Assembly: GCF_000282455.1 (NCBI RefSeq)
Contig: NZ_AKJG01000044.1
Location: 62,001-126,000, forward strand
DNA from: Pseudomonas sp. GM74
GTDB lineage: Bacteria > Pseudomonadota > Gammaproteobacteria > Pseudomonadales > Pseudomonadaceae
Length of the DNA: 64,000 nucleotides
Reading direction: 5' to 3'
Below are positions 6,273 through 14,570 of this stretch, in pieces. The notes below the pieces were generated by a model, which had not been told where the DNA came from, did no database searches, and worked only from the letters and a program-made list of their open reading frames with translations. Position numbers and translations under genes: made by a program. Every line of letters starts with the position of its first letter. Position 1 is the stretch's first letter.

Positions 6273-9071
6273 TTACGCCTTGAAAGTCCAGCACTTCACT
6301 GTGGTCGGCCGGGGTTGTGAGCATGGATTGCGATTGTTGAAAGCAGCGCGTACGGCGCTGTGTACTGCCTTGTTGCTATCCAGGAACTTGCGGGAACGGG
6401 ATTCTTTGAGCAGATCGCGCAACGTGGCCACATCGGCCAGCTTCTGTTTGTGTTCGGCGGCACGTTCACAGAATTCGTTGAGGTTGATGGCGATCACGGT
6501 GGGGTCGCTGCTGTGGTCCACCACCGGATCCTCGCTCAAGGATTCGAGGTAGTCGTAGACCTCCCAAAACTCGGCCACGGCCGCATGGTCGGAGCTGATC
6601 GACGCCTGGCGCTCGATGGCCATCCGTACGATTTGGCGCTGGGTAGCAGCGACCTGAGGATCACTCAGTTTGAGTACCAAGCGAAGGCCGTCCAGCAGCG
6701 AGAGCAGTTGCGCGTGGTTCTTGCTGATCCGCTCGACACGGATGTACCCGCGCAAGTCATAGCCGCAACTACTGCAGTTACCCTGGTCGCTGGTATAGGC
6801 CGTGCTGCAGGCGAAGCAGTGCGTATGCAACCGGCGCAGTTTCGCTTCGTGTTCGGACATACGTTGGGCGAACAGCTCAAGCACCGCGGACTCTTTGCCC
6901 ACGGCTCGCAACAGGAAGTGGCTGAGGGTACCGCCATCCAGTGCGTTGAGCTGATCAGCTGCAGCACGGCTTTCCGGTGTGACGGTCGGGCGCACAAAGT
7001 GCAGTTTTACGATGCGCGTCATGATCGCTTCGTGGGCGACCACGGCCGCGTTTTGACTGATAGCGATCGTTCCCCTAAATGGGGGCTCGTACGTCTCGTT
7101 GCCGGCCGTCTTGACGCCTTTCGTGGCTAACGTGCCGCCGCCGTAAAAGTCTTTCAGTTCGTCCCACTCAAATGTTTTTGCGTGTGCCCGATCTTCGCTA
7201 TGGCGGTCGGCTTCCAGGAACACTACCGGCATGCCGGAAACCTGGCCCATTAGGCGAGAGCGCCCGGCCTTCGTGGATTTCATAGGGTCGAATCCTTCAT
7301 AACCTTCGCGTCCGAGTAGTTTCCAGAGCAGGTTCAGCAGAGTGGTTTTGCCGGCACCGGCTTCACCGGTGGCTTCCAAAAACGGGAATGATTGGTAGCG
7401 GGCGCGGATCTGTTCGCAGAACAGCGAGCCGAAGAAGAACACCAAGGCGACGAAGCCCTGGGCGCCGAAGCAGGTCCACAGCAGTTGCACCCACTTCTCG
7501 TCAAAGCCCTTTGCTTCGCGCTGCAGCTTGATGGGGACGCCCTTCTGCAGGGTTTTCAGGCGCAGCTTGCCGAACTCGAAATAGTCTTCACTGTTGACCT
7601 TGTAGGTGGTGCCGTCCTTGATCGCGATATCGCCGTAGACATAGCAGGTGTACTCCTTGCTGTAGCCCACGTAGTCAATCGTCGAAACGGTTTTGATGCC
7701 GAACAGTTGGTCCTTCATGAGTTTGTCGAGCTGCTGGCCACTGCCGGTAAACATTGCACCTGCCGCCATGCCGAGCAGCCGCTTTTTGAATTCGCTTGCG
7801 GCCGACAGCTGGCCGCTGGTGAAGGTGTTTTTCACGCTTTCGGAGTCGTGCGGGAAGTCCACGCGCAGGTAGTACCAGGACTCGTCCGTTACCTCGTTGC
7901 GTTGGAAATACAAGGCTTGCGGGTAGCAGTTGGCAATCTCTGCGACGCTACCGGACTGCTGCAGCGCCTTCTCGCGCTGTTGCGACTGGTTCAGCAACTG
8001 ATCGTCGTGGTTCTCGCTGTCCTCGATGTCGGACATAGCCCGGTTGAATTTCTCCATGTCCAACTTGAACCAATACAGGCGGCTCCCAAAGCCCAGGTGA
8101 AATTCTCCGCGCTTGTTCCAGTCGTACATGAGCAAGGCCTTTTCCGCTGCGCTCTCTGCCAGCAGCAATGCTCCTTGGTGGCGGGCCTGCTTGAGGTCGG
8201 TGGCGATCTGTTCGGCACGTTTAGTGTCGTCTTGGATGAAGCTCCAGCGCTGATGGAGGTCGTTCCAATCAGACTTACGGCCGTCGCGTTGCGGGATCTG
8301 TGCTGACTCGCAGACGAAGCCAAGGGCCCGGGCTTCGCGCACCCAACGCCGGGTGTATGCGTTAGCGCTGGGCTCGTTATCAAGGGCCCACACCAACTTA
8401 GGCAGCTTCCCTCCCTCGCGGGTCTTAGCCAACGCCTTGAGCGAGTCTCCAGGGAACGCTGTCGAGGACATGGCCGATACGGCCGCGATGTCGTTGTGTA
8501 CCAAAGCGATGGCGTCGAAGATCCCTTCGACGATCCAGATTTCCTTGGCTTCAAGAAGGTCGACGCAGGGAGGGCACCACCAGACGCCGCGATAGCTGTC
8601 CTTGGATTTGAAGCGGGCCTTCATCTTGCCGAAGCGGTGCGGCTGATCGATCAGGCGTTCCCACCAGCCGCCTTTTTCCAGGGCGAAGCGCACAGTTGCG
8701 CTGCCAGCGTTGTGTTCAGGGGAGTAGAAACTTTCCTGAGTGAACCAACCCTGGATCAGCTCAAACCGAAAGCCACGGGCGAACTCCAGGTAGGCACGCG
8801 CAGTGGCGTTCGGGTGCTGGTCTGTAGCCGGCGCACGCTTGCTCCAGTCTTCGAACAGATCGTCGTACAGTTCTTTAACATGCAGGGTGTGGCCACACTT
8901 TTCAGGTCGGCCACAGATCACCATCCATGGGGTATCGAACCTGGAGTACAGCTCTTTCTTTTTGCACTTGGGGCAAGTGCCGCCGCGCATGTAATCGGTG
9001 CCTGTGCGATGTTTCAGACCGAAGTCGGATTGGAGGCGTTGCAGCACGTCGTGGCGAAGATCTTCTTTCAT
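6273..9071 (-). CDS. Phage toprim primase-helicase (replication protein)
   Basis: This 932-residue multidomain replication protein begins with a zinc-binding module (Cys33-x2-Cys36, Cys53, Cys59/His61), as in primases. A toprim segment follows (IVEGIFDAIAL, Glu182; second acidic cluster LDNEPSA near 230). The middle holds a helicase-type ATPase domain with Walker A GEAGAGKT (residues 569-576), and near residue 770 there is a second Cys cluster (HCFACS...CSSCGYD). The combination resembles P4 alpha-type and other prophage primase-helicases that both prime and unwind. It replaces the rolling-circle gpA of P2, so replication is probably theta-type from an iteron origin; see 36662-36934. It is the largest gene of the leftward early operon. 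Confidence 0.88.
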   Translation of the reverse strand: MKEDLRHDVLQRLQSDFGLKHRTGTDYMRGGTCPKCKKKELYSRFDTPWMVICGRPEKCGHTLHVKELYDDLFEDWSKRAPATDQHPNATARAYLEFARGFRFELIQGWFTQESFYSPEHNAGSATVRFALEKGGWWERLIDQPHRFGKMKARFKSKDSYRGVWWCPPCVDLLEAKEIWIVEGIFDAIALVHNDIAAVSAMSSTAFPGDSLKALAKTREGGKLPKLVWALDNEPSANAYTRRWVREARALGFVCESAQIPQRDGRKSDWNDLHQRWSFIQDDTKRAEQIATDLKQARHQGALLLAESAAEKALLMYDWNKRGEFHLGFGSRLYWFKLDMEKFNRAMSDIEDSENHDDQLLNQSQQREKALQQSGSVAEIANCYPQALYFQRNEVTDESWYYLRVDFPHDSESVKNTFTSGQLSAASEFKKRLLGMAAGAMFTGSGQQLDKLMKDQLFGIKTVSTIDYVGYSKEYTCYVYGDIAIKDGTTYKVNSEDYFEFGKLRLKTLQKGVPIKLQREAKGFDEKWVQLLWTCFGAQGFVALVFFFGSLFCEQIRARYQSFPFLEATGEAGAGKTTLLNLLWKLLGREGYEGFDPMKSTKAGRSRLMGQVSGMPVVFLEADRHSEDRAHAKTFEWDELKDFYGGGTLATKGVKTAGNETYEPPFRGTIAISQNAAVVAHEAIMTRIVKLHFVRPTVTPESRAAADQLNALDGGTLSHFLLRAVGKESAVLELFAQRMSEHEAKLRRLHTHCFACSTAYTSDQGNCSSCGYDLRGYIRVERISKNHAQLLSLLDGLRLVLKLSDPQVAATQRQIVRMAIERQASISSDHAAVAEFWEVYDYLESLSEDPVVDHSSDPTVIAINLNEFCERAAEHKQKLADVATLRDLLKESRSRKFLDSNKAVHSAVRAAFNNRNPCSQPRPTTVKCWTFKA

Positions 9072-9076
9072 GGGGG

Positions 9077-9310
9077 TTACTTCACTGCTTTCAGGCTGTG
9101 GGTTAGGGCTGCCATAAGGCTTTTTTGCGCAGCCATTGCCGGGACGTGTGCGAGAATTGCGCCGTGGCGCAGACCGTCCGCAACGAAGCGGAATTGATCG
9201 GCATACCAGTGTTCATTGAGGCTCAAGCGATATTGCTCACGCAGGGCTACCAGCAGTGCTTCAGCCTCGACAGGTGTCAGTTTCGCGTTGATGTTCATGG
9301 CGTTTTCCAT
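9077..9310 (-). CDS. Hypothetical phage protein (77 aa)
   Basis: A small soluble protein (MENAMNINAKLTPVEAEALL...) with predicted helices and no recognised domain. I chose the ATG at 9310, which has GAGG eight bases upstream; a TTG at 9316 is the longer option. It ends only five bases before the toprim-helicase start, so the two are surely cotranscribed. Confidence 0.65.
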   Translation of the reverse strand: MENAMNINAKLTPVEAEALLVALREQYRLSLNEHWYADQFRFVADGLRHGAILAHVPAMAAQKSLMAALTHSLKAVK

Positions 9311-9380
9311 CGTCAAACCTCAATTTTGGGCGCAGCTCACCCAAACCCACGGCGGTGGGACAGGCGATTTGTTGGGGGGA

Positions 9381-9746
9381 TTACGAAGCGGTGACGCGGA
9401 AGCGGCCGTTATCAGGGGCGATAAGAATGCGTTCGTAGATCAGGCTGACTGGGATTGCCCAGGCTTTTCCGGTGGCAGTGTCGAAGATGACGGTGTGCGT
9501 GGACGTGCTGCTGGCAATGTCAATTCGTTGCCGATTGCTGGCTGCCACCATTTCGCTGCTGGCCAGGTGCACCAGCTTTTCGGCTGTCCGAGTCAGGACA
9601 TCGTAATCCGCAATCAGGTGTTGCACGGCACGGTCAAACAGTTGCTGATCGTCGCCGAGGTGTTCGCATCGGTGCCGCTCAAGGAATACGAGAGCTGCGG
9701 CTTGAAGCGTGTCCTGATACTCCTGTACTGCGGGCAGGTTGTTCAC
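9381..9746 (-). CDS. Hypothetical phage protein (121 aa)
   Basis: The start is GTG, overlapping the TGA stop of the preceding regulator gene by four bases, the classic sign of translational coupling. The first half is helical (LQAAALVFLERHRCEHLGDDQQLF); the second half is beta-rich (HTVIFDTATGKAWAIPVSL). No family is recognised. Its place between the CII-like gene and the replication gene puts it in the early leftward operon. Confidence 0.65.
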   Translation of the reverse strand: MNNLPAVQEYQDTLQAAALVFLERHRCEHLGDDQQLFDRAVQHLIADYDVLTRTAEKLVHLASSEMVAASNRQRIDIASSTSTHTVIFDTATGKAWAIPVSLIYERILIAPDNGRFRVTAS

Positions 9747-10222
9747 TGGGCTTTCCCCGGTTTTACGCGGTATAAGTCGATGGCTGCCAGTACTTCGGCG
9801 TGTCGTGCGGCCATGTGTAGATTGTGAGCGTGGAGGATGATTTTGGCCTCTCCCTCATTGATCAAACCATCCTCCAGCGCTTGGGCAATTGCCTGGTCAA
9901 CACAGCCGCGTTTGGCTGAAACCTGAACTGATCTCGCATACAGCTCGACGTTATCCAGCGTTTCCGGGTCGGCGATCGGTACAAACAACCCGCCGTACAT
10001 GAGCGCAACAAAATTCGGCAGATGATAGGTGCCGCACTCTTTTTCCAGTATGTGAACCTGAACATCGCTGAGCGGACTGCAGCTCGCGTTTTCATAAGCA
10101 TGGTTATCGAACTTTTTGACGTTCATTCCCAAACGAGCTGCAGCGCCTTCGCGCCCATTTGGGAAGCTACGAATGATCTGGCGTATAACTTCCTTGCGCG
10201 TCTCTAGAACTAGGCTTTTCAT
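9743..10222 (-). CDS. Phage regulatory CII / YmfL-like protein
   Basis: The 159-residue protein begins with a helix-rich segment (TRKEVIRQIIRSFPNGREGAA). It then has ARLGMNVKKFDNHAYEN, the helix-turn-helix-like region typical of the YmfL/CP76 group of phage regulators that includes CII-like proteins. A second helical domain, possibly for oligomerisation, fills residues 60-150. It is the second gene after the Cro-type regulator in the early leftward operon, as expected for a protein that controls the lysis-lysogeny decision or early transcription. Confidence 0.75.
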   Translation of the reverse strand: MKSLVLETRKEVIRQIIRSFPNGREGAAARLGMNVKKFDNHAYENASCSPLSDVQVHILEKECGTYHLPNFVALMYGGLFVPIADPETLDNVELYARSVQVSAKRGCVDQAIAQALEDGLINEGEAKIILHAHNLHMAARHAEVLAAIDLYRVKPGKAQ

Positions 10223-10251
10223 CTTCTACTTTTTCCTGTTGATCAGTGCCG

Positions 10252-10464
10252 CTACTGTGGGATTACGCCGTCTTTGATACCGAGTAATACGGCGGCGCGA
10301 TGTGCTTCCCCACGGCGACATAGGCTCTGTCCACTCAGTACCGCGTATACGGTGCTGGGGTTCAGGTCGTGTAGTGCTGCGAAATTTTTTGCGCTCTGAC
10401 CGCGTTTCTCTAGGGCTTCACGCGCTTGTTGTCGTGCTTGCTCGGTGATACTTCTGTTGGGCAT
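10252..10464 (-). CDS. Cro-like DNA-binding protein (BcepMu gp16 family)
   Basis: The 70-residue protein starts MPNRSITEQARQQ and contains a helix-turn-helix (SAKNFAALHDLNPSTVYAVL). It ends with CRRGEAHRAAVLLGIKDG, the hallmark of the BcepMu gp16-type phage-associated family. I use the ATG at 10464; the open frame continues 30 codons upstream, across the operator region, without support. It is the first gene leftward of the intergenic operators and diverges from the CI-type repressor, so it probably acts as the Cro/Cox equivalent. Confidence 0.82.
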   Translation of the reverse strand: MPNRSITEQARQQAREALEKRGQSAKNFAALHDLNPSTVYAVLSGQSLCRRGEAHRAAVLLGIKDGVIPQ

Positions 10465-10465
10465 A

Positions 10466-10554
10466 GTGCAGATCCGTGCAATTTCATGTGGTGTGAGATG
10501 CACAATGATGCACTTAGGTGCATTTGTAAACATCAGAGATGAATAATTTTGCAC
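10466..10554. promoter_or_regulatory. Repressor operator cluster between cro-like and cI-like genes
   Basis: TGCAC or its complement GTGCA occurs six times in 89 bases: 10466-10470, 10476-10480, 10499-10503, 10509-10513, 10518-10522 and 10550-10554. Two of these form the near-palindrome TGCACTTAGGTGCA (10509-10522). The spacing and the divergent regulator genes on both sides point to binding sites for the phage repressor and the Cro-like protein. Confidence 0.7.
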
Positions 10555-10899
10555 CTTTCAGAAGAAATTGGCTCCCGGCTCCAGGAAGAGCGGAAGCGCT
10601 GCGCTATGACGCAGAACGAAATTGCAGAAGCTCTGGGGATAGCTAAACGAACCCAAGCTAACTACGAAGCCGGGACAAGCGACGCCACAGCGTCTTACTT
10701 GAGCAAAGTCGCGAGCCAGTTCGGTTTTGACGTCCCCTATATTCTCACTGGATTGCGCACGACTCTGGCTGAACACGCTTTGAGCGAAGTCGAGGATTGT
10801 CTAATAAGGCAATTCAGAAGCATTACGCCATTCGATAAAGAAGCGATACGTCGTTTTCTGCAAGTTATGGCTGATGACGCCTCGAAGAGGTCGAATTAA
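10549..10899 (+). CDS. CI-type phage repressor (XRE helix-turn-helix)
   Basis: This 116-residue protein has an N-terminal XRE-type helix-turn-helix at about residues 5-60 (GSRLQEERKRCAMTQNEIAEALGIAKRTQANYE). A helical tail follows that may allow dimerisation. It lacks the S24 autocleavage domain, so RecA-driven induction by self-cleavage is not expected. The start is TTG: a TGA lies three codons upstream, and the next internal ATG would cut into the DNA-binding domain. It diverges from the Cro-like gene and overlaps the last operator half-site. Confidence 0.85.
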   Translation: MHLSEEIGSRLQEERKRCAMTQNEIAEALGIAKRTQANYEAGTSDATASYLSKVASQFGFDVPYILTGLRTTLAEHALSEVEDCLIRQFRSITPFDKEAIRRFLQVMADDASKRSN

Positions 10900-11000
10900 C
10901 TTGTAACAAAACTCGCAAGAGATTCATGGTGTTTAAGTTTTAACGCCGCTTAACGCCCCGATATCGTCGATTCAGCAATGCACTTTACGGAGTAGTTAGC

Positions 11001-11177
11001 ATGTTGGATCGCACAGTAGGCGACGTTGGGGCGGTTGCAGTATCTGATATTGAATGGCATCCATTGACGAAAATTGAACGTCGTCTAATTTGTTTTCATC
11101 GACAGTTGACTGAGGAAGAGCAACTTCAACTATATCGACTAGCCGAACTCCTGTTCCAGTCCAGAGAGCCTACATAG
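11001..11177 (+). CDS. Small hypothetical phage protein (58 aa)
   Basis: The frame reads MLDRTVGDVGAVAVSDIEW and continues with a charged helix ending in QSREPT. An ACGGAG stretch lies upstream of the ATG. Regularly spaced Leu and Glu (LTEEEQLQLYRLAELLF) suggest a real helix. It follows the repressor in the same direction after a 101-base gap. Function unknown. Confidence 0.6.
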   Translation: MLDRTVGDVGAVAVSDIEWHPLTKIERRLICFHRQLTEEEQLQLYRLAELLFQSREPT

Positions 11178-11253
11178 GTCCTGATCGAGAGTTAAAATCT
11201 AACGATTAATGCACCTAACAAGTCACCGGCCTGAGCGGACGGGGGCTTGTATA

Positions 11254-11514
11254 TTATGCAGTGGCAGGCGACCCGAGCTTCTCAAACAGTTCCCTCTGTT
11301 CCGCCCGGGGCATATTGCGTAAGTGATCGAGTAGCAGGCGATCAACCACCTGAGCTGATGGATTGAGGGTATGGCAAAACGTGAGGTTCGCGACCCAAGT
11401 GTGGCCACAATTGACAGACAGGCACTGGCAATAGAGCCTGGCAAACTCTAGCGACAATTCCTCACGCGAAGCGATCCGACCTTTCTCGCCACATTCCTTG
11501 CAGTAAATCCGCAT
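11254..11514 (-). CDS. ogr: Ogr/Delta-type late gene activator
   Basis: This 86-residue zinc-finger protein activates phage late promoters by contacting RNA polymerase alpha. Four cysteines are visible in the typical order: CKEC near residues 5-8, then YCQCLSVNCGH (CQC/NC) near 28-37. The family pattern is CX2CX22CX4C. The true start is MRIYCKECGEK at 11514; the upstream part of the open frame is not supported. It lies directly downstream of the portal gene on the same strand, so late transcription of terminase and portal would also raise its own supply. Confidence 0.88.
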   Translation of the reverse strand: MRIYCKECGEKGRIASREELSLEFARLYCQCLSVNCGHTWVANLTFCHTLNPSAQVVDRLLLDHLRNMPRAEQRELFEKLGSPATA

Positions 11515-11550
11515 AGCCCCACCCACCGTATTCACAGGAGGGTATTTTGC

Positions 11551-11574
11551 CACACAACATCTGGTGGTTGTGTG
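11551..11574. repeat. Hairpin between portal and ogr genes
   Basis: CACACAAC / GTTGTGTG is a perfect 8-base stem with an 8-base loop, in the 86-base gap between the portal stop and the ogr start. No T run follows on the minus strand, so it may be a transcript-processing or attenuation structure rather than a terminator. In P2 the cos site lies beyond the portal gene, but I could not identify it. Confidence 0.45.
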
Positions 11575-11600
11575 ACTCTTCAAATACTAGCTGTGGTGAA

Positions 11601-12602
11601 TCAGGTAACGGACTCGGGTTCAGCCCAGGCAATATGACGATCAGCCCGCAAACAGTCATTGACCTGGAGGAACAGTTGGCAAATCGGTCGAATCTCGTTG
11701 TTGGTGTAGATTCTGTCGATCTTTTCTATATCTCCAAACCCTCCCGCGTTCTCCGGTATCACCCCAGCCAAGGCCGGGTGCATTCGCCAGGCGGCAATCA
11801 CATCGTTTCGTGTGATGTTCTTGATCCGTTCGAATTCGTCTTTGGTGGCCACGTCTCCAATCGGAATAATCTGAATGGCTTTTTCCGCGCCGCCGGGAAT
11901 GTTTACAAACATCGAGCGAAAGTTACCCACACCCTTGGCACTTTGAATCTGGGACTTCAAGTTTGCCTCGTCCTCTTCGGACAAGTCAGGGTCGTTGGTA
12001 TAAAAGATGAACCCTGCATGGGCGCCGTTATTGTAATAGCGACGGCGGAACAAGGTAGCCGATTCGTTCAAGAGCAAAGCATGCATGCCGCCCAGGTAGT
12101 CGGGCACACCATAAATATTCTGCTCCACGTCGTAATCCATGACGTGTTCCACGTCCTCCTCTTCAAAGTGCAACTCCTTGGCGTTGGGCAACAGCATCAT
12201 GAAACCGCCCCCAACCTTGCGGCGCATGTTGATCGCCGGTAAGTGCTGCAACTCAATCACCTGGCCGATGACGTTGCGGATGCGCAGGAAAAACGCATCA
12301 CCAAACACCATGAAATCCAACCCTGCGCGGCCCATGGTCTGCCGGCTGCACCCAGCCGAGGGGATGAAGTCACGCAGCAGCATGTTGCGTTTGAAGCGCG
12401 GAATGGTGCCGTGATGGGCGTTGGCCCGCAGCAGCTTGGCCAACCCCGTGCGCGACACGGGCGGCACGTACACCCGCCCGTCGCTGGTCGAGAACACGCC
12501 CAGGTATTCGCCGACGTTGTTGGTCAGCACCGACTCCGGCGCGCCGAAGCTGAACGCCTGCACTTTGTGAGGCTGGGGATTGGGCTGTTCGAGTTCGTTC
12601 AT
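11601..12602 (-). CDS. Phage portal protein (P2 gpQ type)
   Basis: The 333-residue portal forms the dodecameric channel for DNA entry at the capsid vertex. The sequence shows the P2 gpQ/PBSX portal pattern: YVPPVSRTGLAKLLRANAHHG near residues 45-65, FMVFGDAFF, a beta-rich VIELQHLPAINMRR section, GVPDYLGG, and the conserved FRRRYYNNGAHAGFI. Its length is normal for gpQ (about 344). It follows the terminase on the same strand; the terminase reading frame overlaps the first 233 bases of this gene. Confidence 0.92.
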   Translation of the reverse strand: MNELEQPNPQPHKVQAFSFGAPESVLTNNVGEYLGVFSTSDGRVYVPPVSRTGLAKLLRANAHHGTIPRFKRNMLLRDFIPSAGCSRQTMGRAGLDFMVFGDAFFLRIRNVIGQVIELQHLPAINMRRKVGGGFMMLLPNAKELHFEEEDVEHVMDYDVEQNIYGVPDYLGGMHALLLNESATLFRRRYYNNGAHAGFIFYTNDPDLSEEDEANLKSQIQSAKGVGNFRSMFVNIPGGAEKAIQIIPIGDVATKDEFERIKNITRNDVIAAWRMHPALAGVIPENAGGFGDIEKIDRIYTNNEIRPICQLFLQVNDCLRADRHIAWAEPESVT

Positions 12603-14409
12603 GGCTGCCTTCTAGGGTTGACCAGCGGCTGCGCCGCTTTTTGTTGACGTTGAGGGGTTCGTTGGCCAGCGCATGCATCACCGCCCAGGCGATGTCGGCA
12701 TGCCCGGTGGCGTCGGTGCGCGAGGCGCTGTAGGTGATTTGGCCGCTGTTGGTCGCGCCGCGCTTGATCGTCAGGAAGGCCGAGGCGATGTCGTTCCAGT
12801 CGGCGTCCCATTCGATCCGCCGCCCTTGAATGGTGTCCTGGGCTTTGAGCACCAAGGTGTTTTTGGTTTCCAGGCTGTAATGGATCGGCGTCACGCGTGG
12901 GAAGAAATCGCGCACCAGGTCGAACACGCCATAGCCCACACCGGTGATGTCGATGCCAATGTGTTGGACGTTGAAACGCTCGGTAATCTTTTTGACCTGC
13001 GCCGCCTGGTAGGTGAACGAGTGCCCGCGCCAAGAGTACTTCTCCAGGATGCGGAACTTGCCGCCTTGCTCCAGGGGCGGAGCGACCACCACGCAAGTGG
13101 CATCGTCGCGGGTGCGGCTGGGGTCGTAACCGACCCACACCGGGCTGTTGGCGAATGGCCGTAGCGCCTTCGGGTCCGTGTCGTAATCGGTCCACAGCTG
13201 GCGATCCGAATAACAGCGCTCCAGATCCGCCAGGGCGAAAGCGCTCTGCGTGCTGTCGATAAATTTGCACAGGTAGAGCTGGTCGAACTGGTCGTCGGAG
13301 TTTTCCAGTTGCAGCTGTTCCAGGTCGAACAGATCGCAGCCGCCGGCAATGGCATCGTGAATGGTGATGATCTTGCGCCACTGCCCATCCGGACACAGCG
13401 CGCCCTGGCGTAGTTCGGCTTCGCTGGGGAACGGCAGGCTGGCCTTCTTGTGTTTACCGCGTTTGAAGGCATCGCCGGTCCAGAACGGATACGCCTGATG
13501 GCTGACCGCGCTGGGGGTAGAGAAATAGGTTTTGCGCCACTTCTTGTGGGTGGCCATGGCCCCGGAGAGGGTATTGAGTTTGTCGAAATCGCGAATCCAG
13601 AAGTACTCGTCGACGTAAACGTGGCCATGGTGCCCTTGGGCGGTGCTGCTGTTGGTGCTGAGAAAGCGCAGCTCGGCACCGTTGCTGAGGATGATCGGGT
13701 TACCGGTCAGCTCCAGGCCAAACCACTCGCGGGCAAACTTGATGATGTAGTTGCGGAAAATCTCGGACTGGGCACGGCTGGCGGACAGGAACATCTGGTT
13801 GTCACCGGTCAGCACCGCATCCATGAACGCTTCGCCGGCAAAGTAGTAGGTCAGGCCGGTTTGGCGAGCCTTCAGCACGTTGCGGATGCGCCGCGTCAGC
13901 GGGTTCTGCTTGGCCTCGAACAACTCTTTTTGATAGCCGAACAGCTTGCTGGTGAACTTGTCGAGAAAGTCCACCTCGGTCAGGTGGCTGATGTCGTTCT
14001 TTGGCGCTTTGGGTTTCTTCTTCCCAGGGCCGTCAGCGTCGCGACGGCTGGACTTATCCCCAGGCGCTCGCCGCTCACCATCGGCACCGGCGGGCAGATC
14101 CGCAGCAGTGCCGGGGGCCGGTTTGACCGCCTGCTTTTGCAAGCGCTCGCGCACGCTGAGCAGCCGGTCGAGCTCGTCCAGTTCCTTTTTTTCCAGCGTC
14201 TCGACCTTCTCCAGAATCAAGGTGATGCGCCGGCTGACCGCCGTCAGTGGTTCCTCGTCCGTCAGCAGTTCATCCCAACTGCCCTTGGCAATCCAGTAGT
14301 ACACAATCCGGATGTTAGGCAGCTTGAGTTGCGCCTGTATCTCGCGGGGTTTGTAGCGGCGCAAATAGAGCTTTCTGGCCGCGTCTTTGACTTCAGGTAA
14401 GTAGGGCAT
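12370..14409 (-). CDS. Terminase large (ATPase/nuclease) subunit (P2 gpP type)
   Basis: This subunit packages DNA into the prohead and cuts at cos. It starts MPYLPEVKDAARKLYLRRY with a helix-turn-helix-like region. The ATPase core is around RQTGLTYYFAGEAF, the VYVDEYFWI stretch corresponds to Walker B, and the nuclease part is around WVGYDPSRTRDDAT. The expected end of gpP is near KKRRSRWSTLEGS, just before the portal ATG. Here no stop occurs there, and the frame runs on for about 78 codons in a different phase through the portal gene. The overrun residues (RTRTAQSPASQ...) look like shadow sequence. I chose the ATG at 14409; the open frame extends upstream to 14544. Confidence 0.9.
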   Translation of the reverse strand: MPYLPEVKDAARKLYLRRYKPREIQAQLKLPNIRIVYYWIAKGSWDELLTDEEPLTAVSRRITLILEKVETLEKKELDELDRLLSVRERLQKQAVKPAPGTAADLPAGADGERRAPGDKSSRRDADGPGKKKPKAPKNDISHLTEVDFLDKFTSKLFGYQKELFEAKQNPLTRRIRNVLKARQTGLTYYFAGEAFMDAVLTGDNQMFLSASRAQSEIFRNYIIKFAREWFGLELTGNPIILSNGAELRFLSTNSSTAQGHHGHVYVDEYFWIRDFDKLNTLSGAMATHKKWRKTYFSTPSAVSHQAYPFWTGDAFKRGKHKKASLPFPSEAELRQGALCPDGQWRKIITIHDAIAGGCDLFDLEQLQLENSDDQFDQLYLCKFIDSTQSAFALADLERCYSDRQLWTDYDTDPKALRPFANSPVWVGYDPSRTRDDATCVVVAPPLEQGGKFRILEKYSWRGHSFTYQAAQVKKITERFNVQHIGIDITGVGYGVFDLVRDFFPRVTPIHYSLETKNTLVLKAQDTIQGRRIEWDADWNDIASAFLTIKRGATNSGQITYSASRTDATGHADIAWAVMHALANEPLNVNKKRRSRWSTLEGSHERTRTAQSPASQSAGVQLRRAGVGADQQRRRIPGRVLDQRRAGVRAARVAHGVGQAAAGQRPSRHHSALQTQHAAA

Positions 14410-14463
14410 GAGCCGCAGTTTATGCAGCTCCCCCCTCACAAACCCGCCCTTAAATTCCTGCTC

Positions 14464-14488
14464 AATCCTATTTCCTGAATATAGGATT
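14464..14488. promoter_or_regulatory. Inverted repeat between terminase and scaffold genes
   Basis: AATCCTAT, nine bases, ATAGGATT is a perfect 8-base dyad in the 161-base gap between the divergent terminase (minus) and capsid scaffold (plus) genes. In P2 the divergent late promoters lie exactly here and carry an Ogr-binding dyad. The sequence differs from the P2 consensus, so Ogr binding is inference. Confidence 0.5.
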
Positions 14489-14570
14489 TTCGCGCAATGG
14501 AACCGTTTGTTCGGGCTGGCGCAGCTGCCTATCGTGGCGGCCACTGCACCGAATCGAGCGACTTTGCCCC

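Noticed and set aside
12139..12647. Plus-strand frames opposite the portal gene
   Set aside because: Shadows of a conserved structural gene; no start signals.
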